A DNA stretch of 64,000 nt from Xenorhabdus szentirmaii DSM 16338 (GCF_002632585.1 NZ_NIBV01000001.1:996897-1060896), one strand, 5' to 3'. Shown: positions 43,060 to 52,928, counted from the first letter of the stretch. A program made the numbers and translations. The notes: generated by a model from the sequence alone, not told the origin.

Positions 43060-44406
43060 TTACTTGTAAGAGAAAACGGTCCAATTGATGGCGAGGGAAA
43101 TGGTTGCTACTATGTCATCTTTCACATTATCAATATGAATGATATTAGGATATATTGTTTTTGTAATATAAGGATATAGGTTTTGTGCTAAATCATTATT
43201 TGCATGATCTGCTAAATTCTTAATGCTGTAGGAATCAATTACGCCACATGTCGATGCCTGCACACCGTCTTGAGTTAATGTCCAGGATAATAAAAAATAT
43301 TGTGAAGGAGAATATTTCTTCATTTTCTTTATTTGATCATCCGCCATTTCGGATAAATCATTTGTTTTTGAATAATTATCGAACATATTTATATCGCTAA
43401 TATAAAAGAATCCTTCATTTTTATATTTTCCCAGATCAATAGAAGTTTTTTTGTTTTCAACAAGAAATAAAACAGCTGGGCGAGTTCCGTTATTGGTTAG
43501 TGTATTAACGGTTAATTTTGTAATGTCATCTGAACTGTCATGATGGTACAAATGATTGACTTTGGACAATTTATCGAATAATTTGAACCATTCATTTTGG
43601 TTAAATTTACGGTATGTACAAAAGAAACATACATCTAAAGTTAAAGAGTGGTCGAGCCTTATTATGATCACTTCATTATTATTTTTTGTAAACTCATTAA
43701 TACCATCAATGATAGAATCAAGTGATTCTCCATTAGAACCTTCCCATATAAAAGCTATTTTTGCATAGTGTCCAGTGTAAAATTTATTATCTTGAATAAC
43801 AGGCCTGATATCAAAATACCGAATGCCTAATTTTAACTGACCTAAGATATTATTTGTTTGAGTTAATGTATTACATTCGCCAGCCAACAAGGTTTTCCAT
43901 GTAACGCTGCTCATTCCGGCATCGTGGGAGCCGGGAATGCAAATTTCACCTATTGAATGATTTCCCAATATATTTCGGTAATCTTGCATCCAAGATTCAG
44001 TTTTTATACTAGGCCCTATATAATGATCTTCTTCCCCAATGAAAAATAATAAGTATTTGTATTTTTGCCTTAAAGGAAGTATTACGACAGAATTTTTTGT
44101 TTGGCTTTCTGTTTCTAAATTGTCCAGATAAATTTCTAAATCGGGTTCTTTGACTCCCTCAATTTTGCCACGAATGATGAAAGTACTATTTTTCGAATCC
44201 ATGATTTGATATTTTATTTCAAAATAATCATTTATGATGTCCTGTTCTGAATAATGAATGAGAATTAATTGAAATAGACTTCTTGATCTTATCAATTTTG
44301 ATTGTTCTGGGTATGTGATCCTTGTTGCCGGCAAATGTTCGCTGATTTTTTTCCAGTCATAAAGTGTGCTGTTCATTAGCACAATGTTCTTTTGCCACCG
44401 TGACAT
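43060..44406 (-). CDS. Phosphatidylinositol-specific phospholipase C-like protein
   Basis: A 448-residue protein. Residues ~135-440 match the PI-PLC X-domain barrel. The first catalytic His is in ICIPGSHDAGMSS (His161, Asp162), followed by LKLGIRYFDIRP (Arg196, Asp199, Arg201) and YTGHYAK (His213) as the second catalytic His region. The N-terminal ~120 residues are beta-rich and unassigned, perhaps for membrane or protein binding. No signal peptide is seen, so export would need another route (T6SS, outer-membrane vesicles, lysis). Bacterial PI-PLCs cleave phosphatidylinositol or GPI anchors of host membranes, which suits an insect pathogen. Low GC and a lone position suggest gene transfer. 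Confidence 0.8.
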   Translation of the reverse strand: MSRWQKNIVLMNSTLYDWKKISEHLPATRITYPEQSKLIRSRSLFQLILIHYSEQDIINDYFEIKYQIMDSKNSTFIIRGKIEGVKEPDLEIYLDNLETESQTKNSVVILPLRQKYKYLLFFIGEEDHYIGPSIKTESWMQDYRNILGNHSIGEICIPGSHDAGMSSVTWKTLLAGECNTLTQTNNILGQLKLGIRYFDIRPVIQDNKFYTGHYAKIAFIWEGSNGESLDSIIDGINEFTKNNNEVIIIRLDHSLTLDVCFFCTYRKFNQNEWFKLFDKLSKVNHLYHHDSSDDITKLTVNTLTNNGTRPAVLFLVENKKTSIDLGKYKNEGFFYISDINMFDNYSKTNDLSEMADDQIKKMKKYSPSQYFLLSWTLTQDGVQASTCGVIDSYSIKNLADHANNDLAQNLYPYITKTIYPNIIHIDNVKDDIVATISLAINWTVFSYK

Positions 44407-44580
44407 AATGATATCCCCCTGTAAAAGAAAAAAAGTAACTATATATTTTTAGTTATAAATTAAGTATAGCAGAAGTTATCAAATGTCAAATTTGCTTCAA
44501 GGTGTGTTTTTACAGCGGGGGAATGTTTTTATTAATGCTAATGTTTTTATTTTTGGTTAATGTATTAATGTCTTTTTAAG

Positions 44581-44616
44581 AAACACGTATCCCCTTTTAA
44601 AAAGGGATACGTGTTT
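44581..44616. terminator. Strong hairpin between treC and the PI-PLC-like gene
   Basis: A 13-bp perfect stem (aaacacgtatccc / gggatacgtgttt) with an AT loop lies between treC and the start of the next gene on the same strand. It probably ends treBC transcription. The T-run is short. Confidence 0.6.
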
Positions 44617-44696
44617 ATTTCATATGTCACTTTTTTAAAAATATAATGATTTTAAAAACATCATTTTTTTTAAAAATTTCTGTATAGCCAATAGCA

Positions 44697-46355
44697 TTAT
44701 GATGTGGAAATTAAGTATGTGGCTTCATAAGGCCTAATTTCATAATCTTGCTTGATGGAAAATGGATAATTACTGATTAATACCTGCCATTCTTTATTTG
44801 CCAATGAAGGTGCCGGTGACCATGATTGAATCTCATCACTGAGATTAGCGATAACCAACAATGTCTGATCCTGCCAACGACGCAGATAACACCATAATGA
44901 AGGATGTTCAGGGAGCAGATCCACATAGTCACCGTATGTCAGGATAAAATGCTGTTTTCTCAATCTAATCAAATCGTGGTAGAAATAGAAGATCGAATCC
45001 TTATCCTGCAATGCAGTTTTTGCGTTGATCTCTGCGTAATTGCTGCAAGGATTAATCCATGGTGTACCTGTGGTAAAACCGGCGTTTGCTGAATCATCCC
45101 ATTGCATGGGCGTTCGGCTATTGTCACGGGATTTTTGCGCCAATATTGCCAGTATTTCTTCTGGGGACAGGCCTTTTTCAATATGTTCTTGGTACATATT
45201 CAGGCTTTCGATATCCCGGTAATCTTCGATTCGTGCAAAATGCGGATTTGTCATACCCAGTTCTTCACCCTGGTAAATATACGGTGTCCCCTGCATGCCG
45301 TGCAGCACCATAGCCAGCATTTTGGCGGATGTTTTGTGGTGCTGATGTTCATCCCCAAATCGTGAAACAATACGGGGTTGATCATGATTACACCAAAAGA
45401 GTGCGTTCCATGCTTTTTGATGCATTCCCTGTTGCCACGTTGAGAAAATCTTTTTCAGCTCAACATAATCTGGTTTTGCCCGAGTCCATTTCTCACCATT
45501 CGGATAGTCAACTTTCAGGTGGTGGAAATTAAACGTCATGGATAATGCCTGCCCATTCAAGGCACTGTAGCGTTGGCAGTGCTCAAGGCTCGTTGAGGAC
45601 ATTTCACCAACTGTCATCAGTTTTTTAGGCTGGAAAACATCACGGCTCATCTCTTGCAGGAACTCATGGATACGAGGGCCATCGGTATAAAATCTGCGGC
45701 CGTCACCGTGATCATCATCAGGATAATCCTGTTGTTTTGAAACAAGGTTCACAACATCCAACCGTAAGCCATCAACACCACGATCGGCCCAGAATTCGCA
45801 GATTTTTTTCAGCTCGGCCCGAACAGGCTCATGCTCCCAATTCAAATCGGCCTGTTCTGCTGCAAATAAGTGGAGATAATACTGTTGGCTTTCTGCATGC
45901 CATTGCCATGCATTGCCGCCAAATTTAGATTTCCAGTTATTGGGCAGGGTGCCTTCAGAGCCGTCTTTCCAGATATAAAATTGGCGATAGGGGCTGTGAA
46001 GATCCTGTGCAGCCTGAAACCATGGATGTTTCGTTGATGTGTGGTTGAAAACCATATCTAAAATGATGCGAATGCCCCGGCGATGGGCATTCTGCACTAA
46101 ATTATCAAAGTCCTCCATTGAGCCATAATCAGGATTAATGGCGCAGTAATCAGCAACATCGTAGCCATTATCAACTTGTGGGGAGGGATAAATCGGGGTG
46201 ATCCAAATGGCATCTATACCAAGCTGCTGTAAATAATCCAGCCGCAGGGTGATCCCGTTGATATCCCCTGTTCCTGTTCCGGTGCTGTCCTGAAAACTCT
46301 TTGGATAAATTTGGTAGATGACACTATCCATCCACCATGGTTTTTGTTCGGTCAT
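44697..46355 (-). CDS. treC: Trehalose-6-phosphate hydrolase
   Basis: A 552-residue cytosolic alpha-glucosidase of family GH13 that splits trehalose-6-phosphate to glucose and glucose-6-phosphate. The catalytic motifs are present: DGLRLDVVNL (nucleophile Asp), LMTVGEMSS (acid Glu) and FWCNHDQPRIVSRF. The N-terminal WWMDSVIYQIYPKSFQD is typical. It follows treB by 45 bases on the same strand. Trehalose is the main insect blood sugar, so the operon suits life in insect hosts. Confidence 0.96.
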   Translation of the reverse strand: MTEQKPWWMDSVIYQIYPKSFQDSTGTGTGDINGITLRLDYLQQLGIDAIWITPIYPSPQVDNGYDVADYCAINPDYGSMEDFDNLVQNAHRRGIRIILDMVFNHTSTKHPWFQAAQDLHSPYRQFYIWKDGSEGTLPNNWKSKFGGNAWQWHAESQQYYLHLFAAEQADLNWEHEPVRAELKKICEFWADRGVDGLRLDVVNLVSKQQDYPDDDHGDGRRFYTDGPRIHEFLQEMSRDVFQPKKLMTVGEMSSTSLEHCQRYSALNGQALSMTFNFHHLKVDYPNGEKWTRAKPDYVELKKIFSTWQQGMHQKAWNALFWCNHDQPRIVSRFGDEHQHHKTSAKMLAMVLHGMQGTPYIYQGEELGMTNPHFARIEDYRDIESLNMYQEHIEKGLSPEEILAILAQKSRDNSRTPMQWDDSANAGFTTGTPWINPCSNYAEINAKTALQDKDSIFYFYHDLIRLRKQHFILTYGDYVDLLPEHPSLWCYLRRWQDQTLLVIANLSDEIQSWSPAPSLANKEWQVLISNYPFSIKQDYEIRPYEATYLISTS

Positions 46356-46400
46356 AACTCTGCCTGTACCTGCTATCCGTTTGATTGTATGCCAGCTGAA

Positions 46401-47834
46401 TTAATGCGCTATCTCATTGACCAAGGTTGCCTTACGCTCATTTCGGCGATATGCCAGAATGGTCAGCAAGAATGGAACAATAATAGCGATCAGCATAGCG
46501 ATGAGATAAACCACCCAGAACTGCGGTTTTATGGAAAGAATGCCCGGGATGCCGCCAACACCGATACCATTCGCAGTGACATGGTTGAAACCACAAACCA
46601 GGCCCGCCAGACCCGCGCCAATCATTGCGCAGAACATTGGGTAGCGGTATTTCAGGTTGATACCATACATCGCGGGTTCAGTAACCCCCAAATAAGCAGA
46701 AATTGCGGCAGGAATAGAAACTTCACGTTCTTTCTGTTTTTTACTTGCCCAGATAATTCCAGCAACGGCTGAACCTTGAGCGATGTTGGAAAGCGCAATA
46801 ATAGGCCAGATTGGCGTTCCTCCGGTACTCTGGATCATTTGCAGATCGATGGCCAGCGTTGTCTGGTGTACTCCTGTAATGACCAACGGAGCGTAGAAGA
46901 AGCCGAATAGAGCGGCTCCGATAGGAGCAAAACTACCTGTCATCAATCCCTTGACAACCCAGGCTACACCGTCGCCGATAGCGCGCCCGGCAGGGCCTAT
47001 CAGGGCATGGGCAAGGAAGACGGCCAGAAGCAGAGAGACGACAGGAACAATCACAAGATAGAGGTAATCCGGCACCCACTTTTTCAGGCGGGTTTCAATC
47101 CACCCCAGAGTCAGGCCCGCTAATAAAGAAGGAATGACTTGTGCCTGATAGCCGACCTTCTCAATAATAAACCAACCGAAATTCCAGACGTCAGGGGTTT
47201 GCTGCCCGAGCAGGTAAGCATTCATTAATTGTGGAGAAACCAGCGTAATTCCCAGAATAATTCCCAGAATTGGCGTTCCTCCCATTTTTTTCACGGCAGA
47301 CCAACAGATCCCAACAGGAAGGTAGAAGAATATCGCTTCACCGATTAGCCAGAGAAAATCATAGATGCTTTGCCAGACAGGGTGAAGTTGTGCGAGTGAT
47401 TTACCATCACTGAAAGGAATGTCTCCAATCAGGTTACGAAAACCGAGGATTAAACCCCCACTGATAAGGGCAGGCAATAGTGGGAAAAAGATCTCGGCAA
47501 AATGTGAAATTGCATTTTCATACCATTTCATATTTTGGCGAGCAGCTTGTTTAACTTCTTCTTTATTAACGGATTCTTTTCCAGTGGTTTCAAGCAGGGC
47601 TTTGTAATAAACATCCACATTCGTCCCAATAACGACCTGAAATTGCCCTGCATTAGTGAAGCATCCTTTCACCATGGGTAATTCTTCAATTGCTTTGGCA
47701 TCAGCATTTTCTGGTGTATTGAGAACGAATCTGAGGCGGGTAATGCAATGACTGACGGAAGCGATATTTTCTTTCCCACCAATCAGGGTAATTAATTTAT
47801 CAATATCCTTTTGATTTATTTGTTTTTTCTTCAT
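46401..47834 (-). CDS. treB: PTS trehalose-specific EIIBC
   Basis: A 477-residue inner-membrane permease that imports and phosphorylates trehalose. The N-terminal IIB domain has the phosphorylated Cys in ASVSHCITRLRFVLN. The IIC domain with about 10 helices starts near residue 110 and includes GVTEPAMYGINLKYRYP. A IIA domain is lacking, as in E. coli, where the glucose IIA protein serves. AGGAG lies upstream of the ATG. The repressor gene treR is not beside it in this window. A weak CRP-like half site lies further upstream at 48000-48020. Confidence 0.96.
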   Translation of the reverse strand: MKKKQINQKDIDKLITLIGGKENIASVSHCITRLRFVLNTPENADAKAIEELPMVKGCFTNAGQFQVVIGTNVDVYYKALLETTGKESVNKEEVKQAARQNMKWYENAISHFAEIFFPLLPALISGGLILGFRNLIGDIPFSDGKSLAQLHPVWQSIYDFLWLIGEAIFFYLPVGICWSAVKKMGGTPILGIILGITLVSPQLMNAYLLGQQTPDVWNFGWFIIEKVGYQAQVIPSLLAGLTLGWIETRLKKWVPDYLYLVIVPVVSLLLAVFLAHALIGPAGRAIGDGVAWVVKGLMTGSFAPIGAALFGFFYAPLVITGVHQTTLAIDLQMIQSTGGTPIWPIIALSNIAQGSAVAGIIWASKKQKEREVSIPAAISAYLGVTEPAMYGINLKYRYPMFCAMIGAGLAGLVCGFNHVTANGIGVGGIPGILSIKPQFWVVYLIAMLIAIIVPFLLTILAYRRNERKATLVNEIAH

Positions 47835-47998
47835 GCCTTTTTCTCCTTGGTATGGCAGGAGTTATAAATAACAAGATTTTTAAATTAACAGTGCAATTAA
47901 CAGAATGATTATTCTCGTAATGAGATAATGAATAGACTGAAGTAATAGCAGATTCATCCTAGTCAGATTTCACACTTTTTAATATGAAAATATCTTTT

Positions 47999-48020
47999 GT
48001 TTGAGTTTTAGATCACATTT
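47999..48020 (-). promoter_or_regulatory. Possible weak CRP-binding site upstream of treB
   Basis: tttgagttttagatcacatt has one good half site (TCACA) and one poor one. Position and sugar-operon context make CRP control plausible but unproven. Confidence 0.3.
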
Positions 48021-48114
48021 TATGGTCACCTGATTGAAATCAAAAAAACATTTATATTCATAATACTTATTAGTTACGATGTTTTTAATTTATAAATAAA
48101 GTAATAGATTTGAA

Positions 48115-48531
48115 TTATGGTTCCATGGCATTAAAGGTCGGCAAGATAAAAAAAGGCTCACACACCAGGATGTCACAGCCGAGGTAGATTTCTTTGTTTT
48201 GGTGGGTCAATGTAATGATCCCTCCTCCAGTGATGGAGAAATCCCATATTTCATGATGGAGCTTGGCTTTTCCTTTAATGTCACAGGGTGATTGCATAAA
48301 AGAGTGATAGGGGTTGTATTCGTATTCATTGCTCATTTTAAATATATTATCTATTTCTTCTTCAGTTAACTTCCAGCGTTTGCATTCTTCCATGATGTAT
48401 CGGTCATTGCTGTCGGAGAGTCTTAACCCGATTATTTGAGTTATTTCTATTTTATGATTGTTTGCAAAAGAGAGTGTGGGAAATATTATGGTGGAAATTA
48501 ATAATGTTTTAAAATTTTTTTTAATATTCAT
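48115..48531 (-). CDS. Small secreted protein of unknown function
   Basis: A 138-residue protein with a signal peptide (MNIKKNFKTLLISTIIFPTLSFA). The mature part has four cysteines (EECKRWKL, SPCDIKG, LGCDILVC) that could form two disulfides, and a beta-rich centre (WDFSITGGGIITLTHQNKEIYLG). No family is recognised. The ATG at 48531 is preferred because the signal peptide starts there. A TTG seven codons earlier is open. The very low GC content suggests an accessory gene. It is divergent from a LysR gene 437 bases away. Confidence 0.65.
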   Translation of the reverse strand: MNIKKNFKTLLISTIIFPTLSFANNHKIEITQIIGLRLSDSNDRYIMEECKRWKLTEEEIDNIFKMSNEYEYNPYHSFMQSPCDIKGKAKLHHEIWDFSITGGGIITLTHQNKEIYLGCDILVCEPFFILPTFNAMEP

Positions 48532-48968
48532 TTCATTATTTTTATGTTCCAAAGGTTAAATGTATTTTTATTCATGTCGACTATAATCTTTACAATATCA
48601 TTTTTCAACAAAAAATCACCATAAAAGAGAACGGCTTTCATTGGTGTGATTGTTATCATGAATCATGAGTTCATTAATTTTTTCATAAAAAATTATTAAA
48701 GAAAAAGTGTTTGCTATTTTTTTAAAATTCAATGCAGCTCGCAATATCTGTTTAAATTTAAAATCAAACTGATTATCTGTGGTTTATTAATCTTGAAGTG
48801 TTGTTACTGTGCCTTTCTCCACATTTATATTGTTTTTAAATGGTTTATTTTTCGGTAAATATGAAAGCGGACTTTTTTCCACTGGTTTGTGAGAAATAAA
48901 TAATTAAAAAATATGGAGAATTACTTTTTTATTTTACTATAAAAACTAATTTCAGGATATGGTTAACC
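48532..48968. other. Intergenic region between secreted-protein and LysR genes
   Basis: Very AT-rich, about 440 bases. It must hold both divergent promoters. No gene or clear repeat is seen. Confidence 0.4.
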
Positions 48969-49931
48969 ATGAATATCAATCAATTGAGAAGTTTTGTTGA
49001 GATAGTGAAAAACAATTTTAATATTACTAACACGGCGGAGAAATTATATACCTCTCAACCTACAATCAGTAAGCAGATTAAGTTCTTGGAAGAAGAATTA
49101 AATGTATCCTTATTTATTAGAAAAAATAACACATTATTGGCGTTAAGTCCGATTGGTAAGCAGATATACCAAATAGCCAGCAATGTCGTCGGCCAGATCG
49201 AGAAGATTAAAGATGTGGTGACTAAGGAAGAACAGGCAGTTAATTTACATATCGCGACAACATATACTCAGATCCGCTATAAACTGCCTGATGTGGTGGA
49301 TAAGTTCAGGGTGATATATCCGAATGTTTCGATACATTTTCATCAGGGAGAACCCACACAAATAGCGGATATGGTCAAGCACGGTGAGGTGGATTTTGCG
49401 ATAGGAACGGAGTTTATGCATTTTTATGCCGATTTACTGACCTTGCCTTGTTATCGCTGGACTTACAGTGTGATTGTGCCAAAAAATCATCCTTTGGAGG
49501 ATATTGAGTGCATGTCTATTGAAGATCTGGCCCGTTATCCTTTGATTACTTATGTATTTGGTTTTAGAGAACACTCAGCATTGAATCGGGTTTTTTACCA
49601 AAGTGGGATTATACCGAAAGTGGTATTAACTGCGACGGATGCGGAGATCATCAAACATTATGTGCGATTGGGGGTTGGTGTTGGGGTGATCGCAACGGCG
49701 GCGTTGGATGATCGTGATCTAACAGATCTCTCCATTATTCATCTCGATTCTTTGATCCCGCCAAGTTTCACGTATATTTGCCTGAATCAGCGCGCACATA
49801 TGAAAAATTATATGTACGACTTTATTCTGCTATATGCCCCCCATTTAGATAAAAATACAATTCAGCGTTGTGAGCAATGGCAAGAGGTCGATTGCAGTCA
49901 GGCTGTACTGGATAATCTACCAATGCTTTGA
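48969..49931 (+). CDS. LysR-family regulator, CysB/Cbl-like
   Basis: A 320-residue LysR-type regulator. It has the winged helix-turn-helix INQLRSFVEIVKNNFNITNTAEKL, then SQPTISKQIKFLEEEL. The effector domain follows the CysB/Cbl pattern (IATTYTQIRYKLPDVVDKF near residue 93 and MVKHGEVDFAIGTE). CysB and Cbl sense sulfur metabolites, but the ligand may differ here. The gene converges with the amidohydrolase operon (70 bases between stops), so it may control that operon even though it is not divergent from it. Confidence 0.88.
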   Translation: MNINQLRSFVEIVKNNFNITNTAEKLYTSQPTISKQIKFLEEELNVSLFIRKNNTLLALSPIGKQIYQIASNVVGQIEKIKDVVTKEEQAVNLHIATTYTQIRYKLPDVVDKFRVIYPNVSIHFHQGEPTQIADMVKHGEVDFAIGTEFMHFYADLLTLPCYRWTYSVIVPKNHPLEDIECMSIEDLARYPLITYVFGFREHSALNRVFYQSGIIPKVVLTATDAEIIKHYVRLGVGVGVIATAALDDRDLTDLSIIHLDSLIPPSFTYICLNQRAHMKNYMYDFILLYAPHLDKNTIQRCEQWQEVDCSQAVLDNLPML

Positions 49932-50000
49932 TGCAGATGGTGAGACTCAAAGATAATATCGTGCCCAGTCAATATGTTACTGACTGGACACAAATCATGA

Positions 50001-51182
50001 TTAATGTGTCACCAGATTGATGAATATTTGTGCCCCAACCAACAGGCAGTCGTCGTCGATATAATAAGGATTCGAATGTAGGTAGTTATCGATCCCTTTG
50101 GTTTTATTGCCACTGCCAAGGAAAAACATTGCACCAACACCCTCTTTGGTCGCGTTTATCATGTAGCTGAAATCTTCACTTCCTGTCATGGGGGAGCTAT
50201 TTGATTCGATATTTTCGGCAGGAAGGAACTGAGCCGCTGCTGCCAGAATACGTTGATAGGCATAAGGATGATTGTCCACGGCGGGATAGCTGCTATAGAC
50301 AATTGTGGTTTTGAACCCTCCGGCTTCACTGCGGGCAATAATTTCCTGAAAACTATTTTTCAGAATTTGATCTGTTTCTTTATCCATGGCCCGGATCGTT
50401 CCCCGAGCCTGAACATGGTCGGCAACGGCGTTGGGGATGGTACCACCTTGGATCATGCCGCAACTGAATACGGCAGGGCTGAAGGGATCTGTTTTTTTGA
50501 CAATGACATAATCCATATAGTCAATGATGCGGCAAGCCTCACGGATTGCATCCAACCCTTTTTGAGGCGTTGAGCCATGCGCGGAAATGCCGTATACATC
50601 CAACGTCCATGTTGATCCCCATGAACTCATCACGCCTGTATTAATGCTGATGCTGCCGGTTTCCTGTGCCCCGTTATTATGTAAGGCATAGACTTCATTC
50701 ACACCTTCCATACAACCCAGCTCAACCATTTTATCTGCTCCGGGAACACGCATGTCTTCTTCGGCCATTTGAAAGATAAAACGTACGTTGGCGCTCATTT
50801 CATCCCTGTGTTGTGACAAATAGTTGGCAGTTGTTAGGGCAATGGCCATATGAGTATCATGACCACAGTTATGGGCGCATCCTCCATGAATTGATGTATG
50901 CTTATTGTTGGTCATATCCGGCATGGCGAGGGCATCCATATCAGCACGGAATGCAATCAGAGGCTTACTTGGATCAATGATTAAATCAGCAATAAAACCG
51001 GTATAGCCTTCATAATTGCGAATGATGTAGCCAAAGCCCATCATGAGGTTACGGCAGTATTGGGATGTCTTAAACTCTTGTCCTGATAATTCAGGAATTT
51101 GATGTAAATCTTGCCGTGTTTTTTTACTGAACTCGCTAAGTTCAAAGAGTTTTTCATTGACATTAAGTCGATTTTTTTTCAC
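50001..51182 (-). CDS. M20-family amidohydrolase (N-acyl amino acid / aminobenzoyl-glutamate type)
   Basis: A 393-residue zinc peptidase-like hydrolase of the M20D group (AbgB, IAA-amino acid and hippurate hydrolases). Motifs are DLHQIPELSGQEF, LIAFRADMDALAM, CAHNCGHDTHMA (metal site), MAEEDMRVPGADKMVELG and a C-terminal PMTGSEDFSYM. Such enzymes remove an acyl group from an amino acid. The GTG at 51182 has AGGAG 6 bases upstream, and its first base is the last base of the preceding TAG. The open frame to 51281 is not real. It is the last gene of an operon with two membrane proteins that probably import the substrate. Confidence 0.9.
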   Translation of the reverse strand: MKKNRLNVNEKLFELSEFSKKTRQDLHQIPELSGQEFKTSQYCRNLMMGFGYIIRNYEGYTGFIADLIIDPSKPLIAFRADMDALAMPDMTNNKHTSIHGGCAHNCGHDTHMAIALTTANYLSQHRDEMSANVRFIFQMAEEDMRVPGADKMVELGCMEGVNEVYALHNNGAQETGSISINTGVMSSWGSTWTLDVYGISAHGSTPQKGLDAIREACRIIDYMDYVIVKKTDPFSPAVFSCGMIQGGTIPNAVADHVQARGTIRAMDKETDQILKNSFQEIIARSEAGGFKTTIVYSSYPAVDNHPYAYQRILAAAAQFLPAENIESNSSPMTGSEDFSYMINATKEGVGAMFFLGSGNKTKGIDNYLHSNPYYIDDDCLLVGAQIFINLVTH

Positions 51183-51631
51183 TAGATTACTCCTTTTATA
51201 CTGAATCCAAGTTGAGCAACAATAGAAGCACCGAAGAAGCAACAGGTAGAAACTATCATGAAAATGACAATAACTTTCCAAGACATTTTTTTCAGTTCTT
51301 TTAGCTGACCACCGACAGATAACCCAGCAAATGCCAATAAAGGGACGCAGCAGGACAAAAATGAAACTTTACCAATGGCATGAAGAAAAAACGTTCTTAT
51401 CGTAGTGTCTGGCAGGCAAATGGCAATGCCAATAATTGTAGCGTAAGCGAATGTGGGGAGTGATGAAGGCAAATAATGCTTTGTCACAAGCGCGAGAAAT
51501 ACGACGAGGGACATGGCGATAAAGCTATCCCACATATGGTAAATCATGATCCCTGATGTTAGCGTCTGGGTAAACATAGCAAGTAGGATTGCTACAAAAA
51601 CCAGCTGCATATCAATGATGATATTTTTCAT
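51182..51631 (-). CDS. Small membrane protein, second half of a split transporter
   Basis: A 149-residue protein with four to five transmembrane helices (MQLVFVAILLAMFTQ, then AMSLVVFLALV, AIIGIAICL, and two near the C-terminus). It contains VPLLAFAGLSVGGQLKELKK, reminiscent of the glycine-rich repeats of DUF340/LysO- and GltS-like carriers. Its start overlaps the end of the DUF3100 gene by 4 bases (ATGA type) and its stop touches the amidohydrolase start. It most likely pairs with the DUF3100 protein. Confidence 0.75.
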   Translation of the reverse strand: MKNIIIDMQLVFVAILLAMFTQTLTSGIMIYHMWDSFIAMSLVVFLALVTKHYLPSSLPTFAYATIIGIAICLPDTTIRTFFLHAIGKVSFLSCCVPLLAFAGLSVGGQLKELKKMSWKVIVIFMIVSTCCFFGASIVAQLGFSIKGVI

Positions 51632-52455
51632 CTGGCTTCCTCTTCATTCTTATTGAAGATACTGTAAATCTTTTCTGAAAGAGGAAGGCCGAGATAGCTG
51701 AGCGATAATGCACCGAGGGCGGACGATAATAAATTCGAAGCCGCTGCAATACTCAGAACTTTCTGTGTCATTGCTTCATCCAGGCCGTGGATCAATGCCC
51801 CGGATGCCGCGCTCATCATAGAGCCTGAGCCGACACCAGAGCCTGCTGCCAGAGCCATTGGATGTAACCCGGTTAACGGAGCGACGCTGCCGAGAATACT
51901 GAACCACACTGTACCGATAACAGAACCGCATAAATAAATTGCGAGTACGCCGATATATTCCTGCGAGCCTGTTCCAAATTTTCCTTGAATGACGGCAATG
52001 GACGGTTCGCGACTAATCGATGATCCTGCTCCGATGGCACGACGGCCAAAGCCAAACTTTATTGCCAGAGGAATGGCAATAAAGATGGGTAATAAGTTAC
52101 CTATCTCTTGTATAAACAAGGGAATACCGATGCTCAAGATCATGTTGATATTGGGGACTATCATGCCTGCATATTGTGTTCCCAAAACCAATAGGCTAAT
52201 TCCGACCATTTTCCCACAGAAATCTTCTTCTTTTTGAGTGAATATTTTCCCCCAAATTTTTAGTTTATTGCGGGTAAATTCTGATGAAATCGTTATTCCG
52301 ATAATAACTGCAAATAACATCGGCATTATGGGTATGATGGCAACGCCAAGTTTTATTTCTCTTTTACCAATCACATACTGAGAAATGAAAATTAAAAACA
52401 GGGTGGCCAATATACTAATGAAAATAATATTCCTCTGGCTTCTATTCTGTTCCAT
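51628..52455 (-). CDS. DUF3100-like membrane protein (putative transporter)
   Basis: A 275-residue inner-membrane protein with about seven to eight helices. It contains ISSEFTRNKLKIWGKIF and a glycine/serine-rich GSGVGSGSMMSAASGALIHG loop, features of DUF3100 proteins whose function is unknown. First gene of a three-gene operon with the small membrane protein and the M20 amidohydrolase, all overlapping. A joint role in uptake and hydrolysis of an N-acylated or peptide-like compound is inferred from the context. It lies divergent from glnA, so the 620-base gap is shared. Confidence 0.75.
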   Translation of the reverse strand: MEQNRSQRNIIFISILATLFLIFISQYVIGKREIKLGVAIIPIMPMLFAVIIGITISSEFTRNKLKIWGKIFTQKEEDFCGKMVGISLLVLGTQYAGMIVPNINMILSIGIPLFIQEIGNLLPIFIAIPLAIKFGFGRRAIGAGSSISREPSIAVIQGKFGTGSQEYIGVLAIYLCGSVIGTVWFSILGSVAPLTGLHPMALAAGSGVGSGSMMSAASGALIHGLDEAMTQKVLSIAAASNLLSSALGALSLSYLGLPLSEKIYSIFNKNEEEAR

Positions 52456-52767
52456 TCCTTATCTCCGCCTTGTCATGCGTGAAAAGTATTGTATGCGAGA
52501 ACAGAATATTTATCATGATGCAATTCAAGGTTATTTCATACCTGTTTTTCATGGGGTATGAAATAAAGTAATTGCGATTGTTTTTTTATCTCTTCATTAT
52601 TAATAAAAAAGTTTATCGGGTTATGTGACTTTTTTAAAATTCGTCAAAATATAACGTTTTTTATTTAAAAATATCCACGGATAGAGAATTGATAGAGAAA
52701 GGACTGGATTAATTTATCATTATTTCATTTTTTGATAAAACATCAGGCAACGGATTTCCCATTTTTA

Positions 52768-52817
52768 TGCACTATATTGGTGCGTGTGATTTTGCCGAAA
52801 TTCACTAAATTAGTGCA
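52768..52817 (+). promoter_or_regulatory. Two NtrC-binding sites (glnA enhancer)
   Basis: TGCACTATATTGGTGCG (52768-52784) is nearly the same as the E. coli high-affinity glnA site. TTCACTAAATTAGTGCA (52801-52817) is a second site 33 bases further on. Both lie about 90-135 bases before the sigma-54 promoter. Confidence 0.9.
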
Positions 52818-52900
52818 ATTAAAATGAGAATTGTGCCATTGCCATGTTTTTTTTCTGTACATTAAAGCGCCACACACTGATATTAAAGGTTTTTAAAAAG

Positions 52901-52918
52901 TTGGCACGCTTTTAGCAT
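52901..52918 (+). promoter_or_regulatory. Sigma-54 promoter of glnA (glnAp2)
   Basis: TTGGCAC then AGCAT, with GG at 52903 and GC at 52915 (12-base spacing as required), matches the sigma-54 consensus TGGCAC-N5-TTGCW except for A in place of the second T. Confidence 0.88.
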
Positions 52919-52928
52919 TTCTCTCCGC

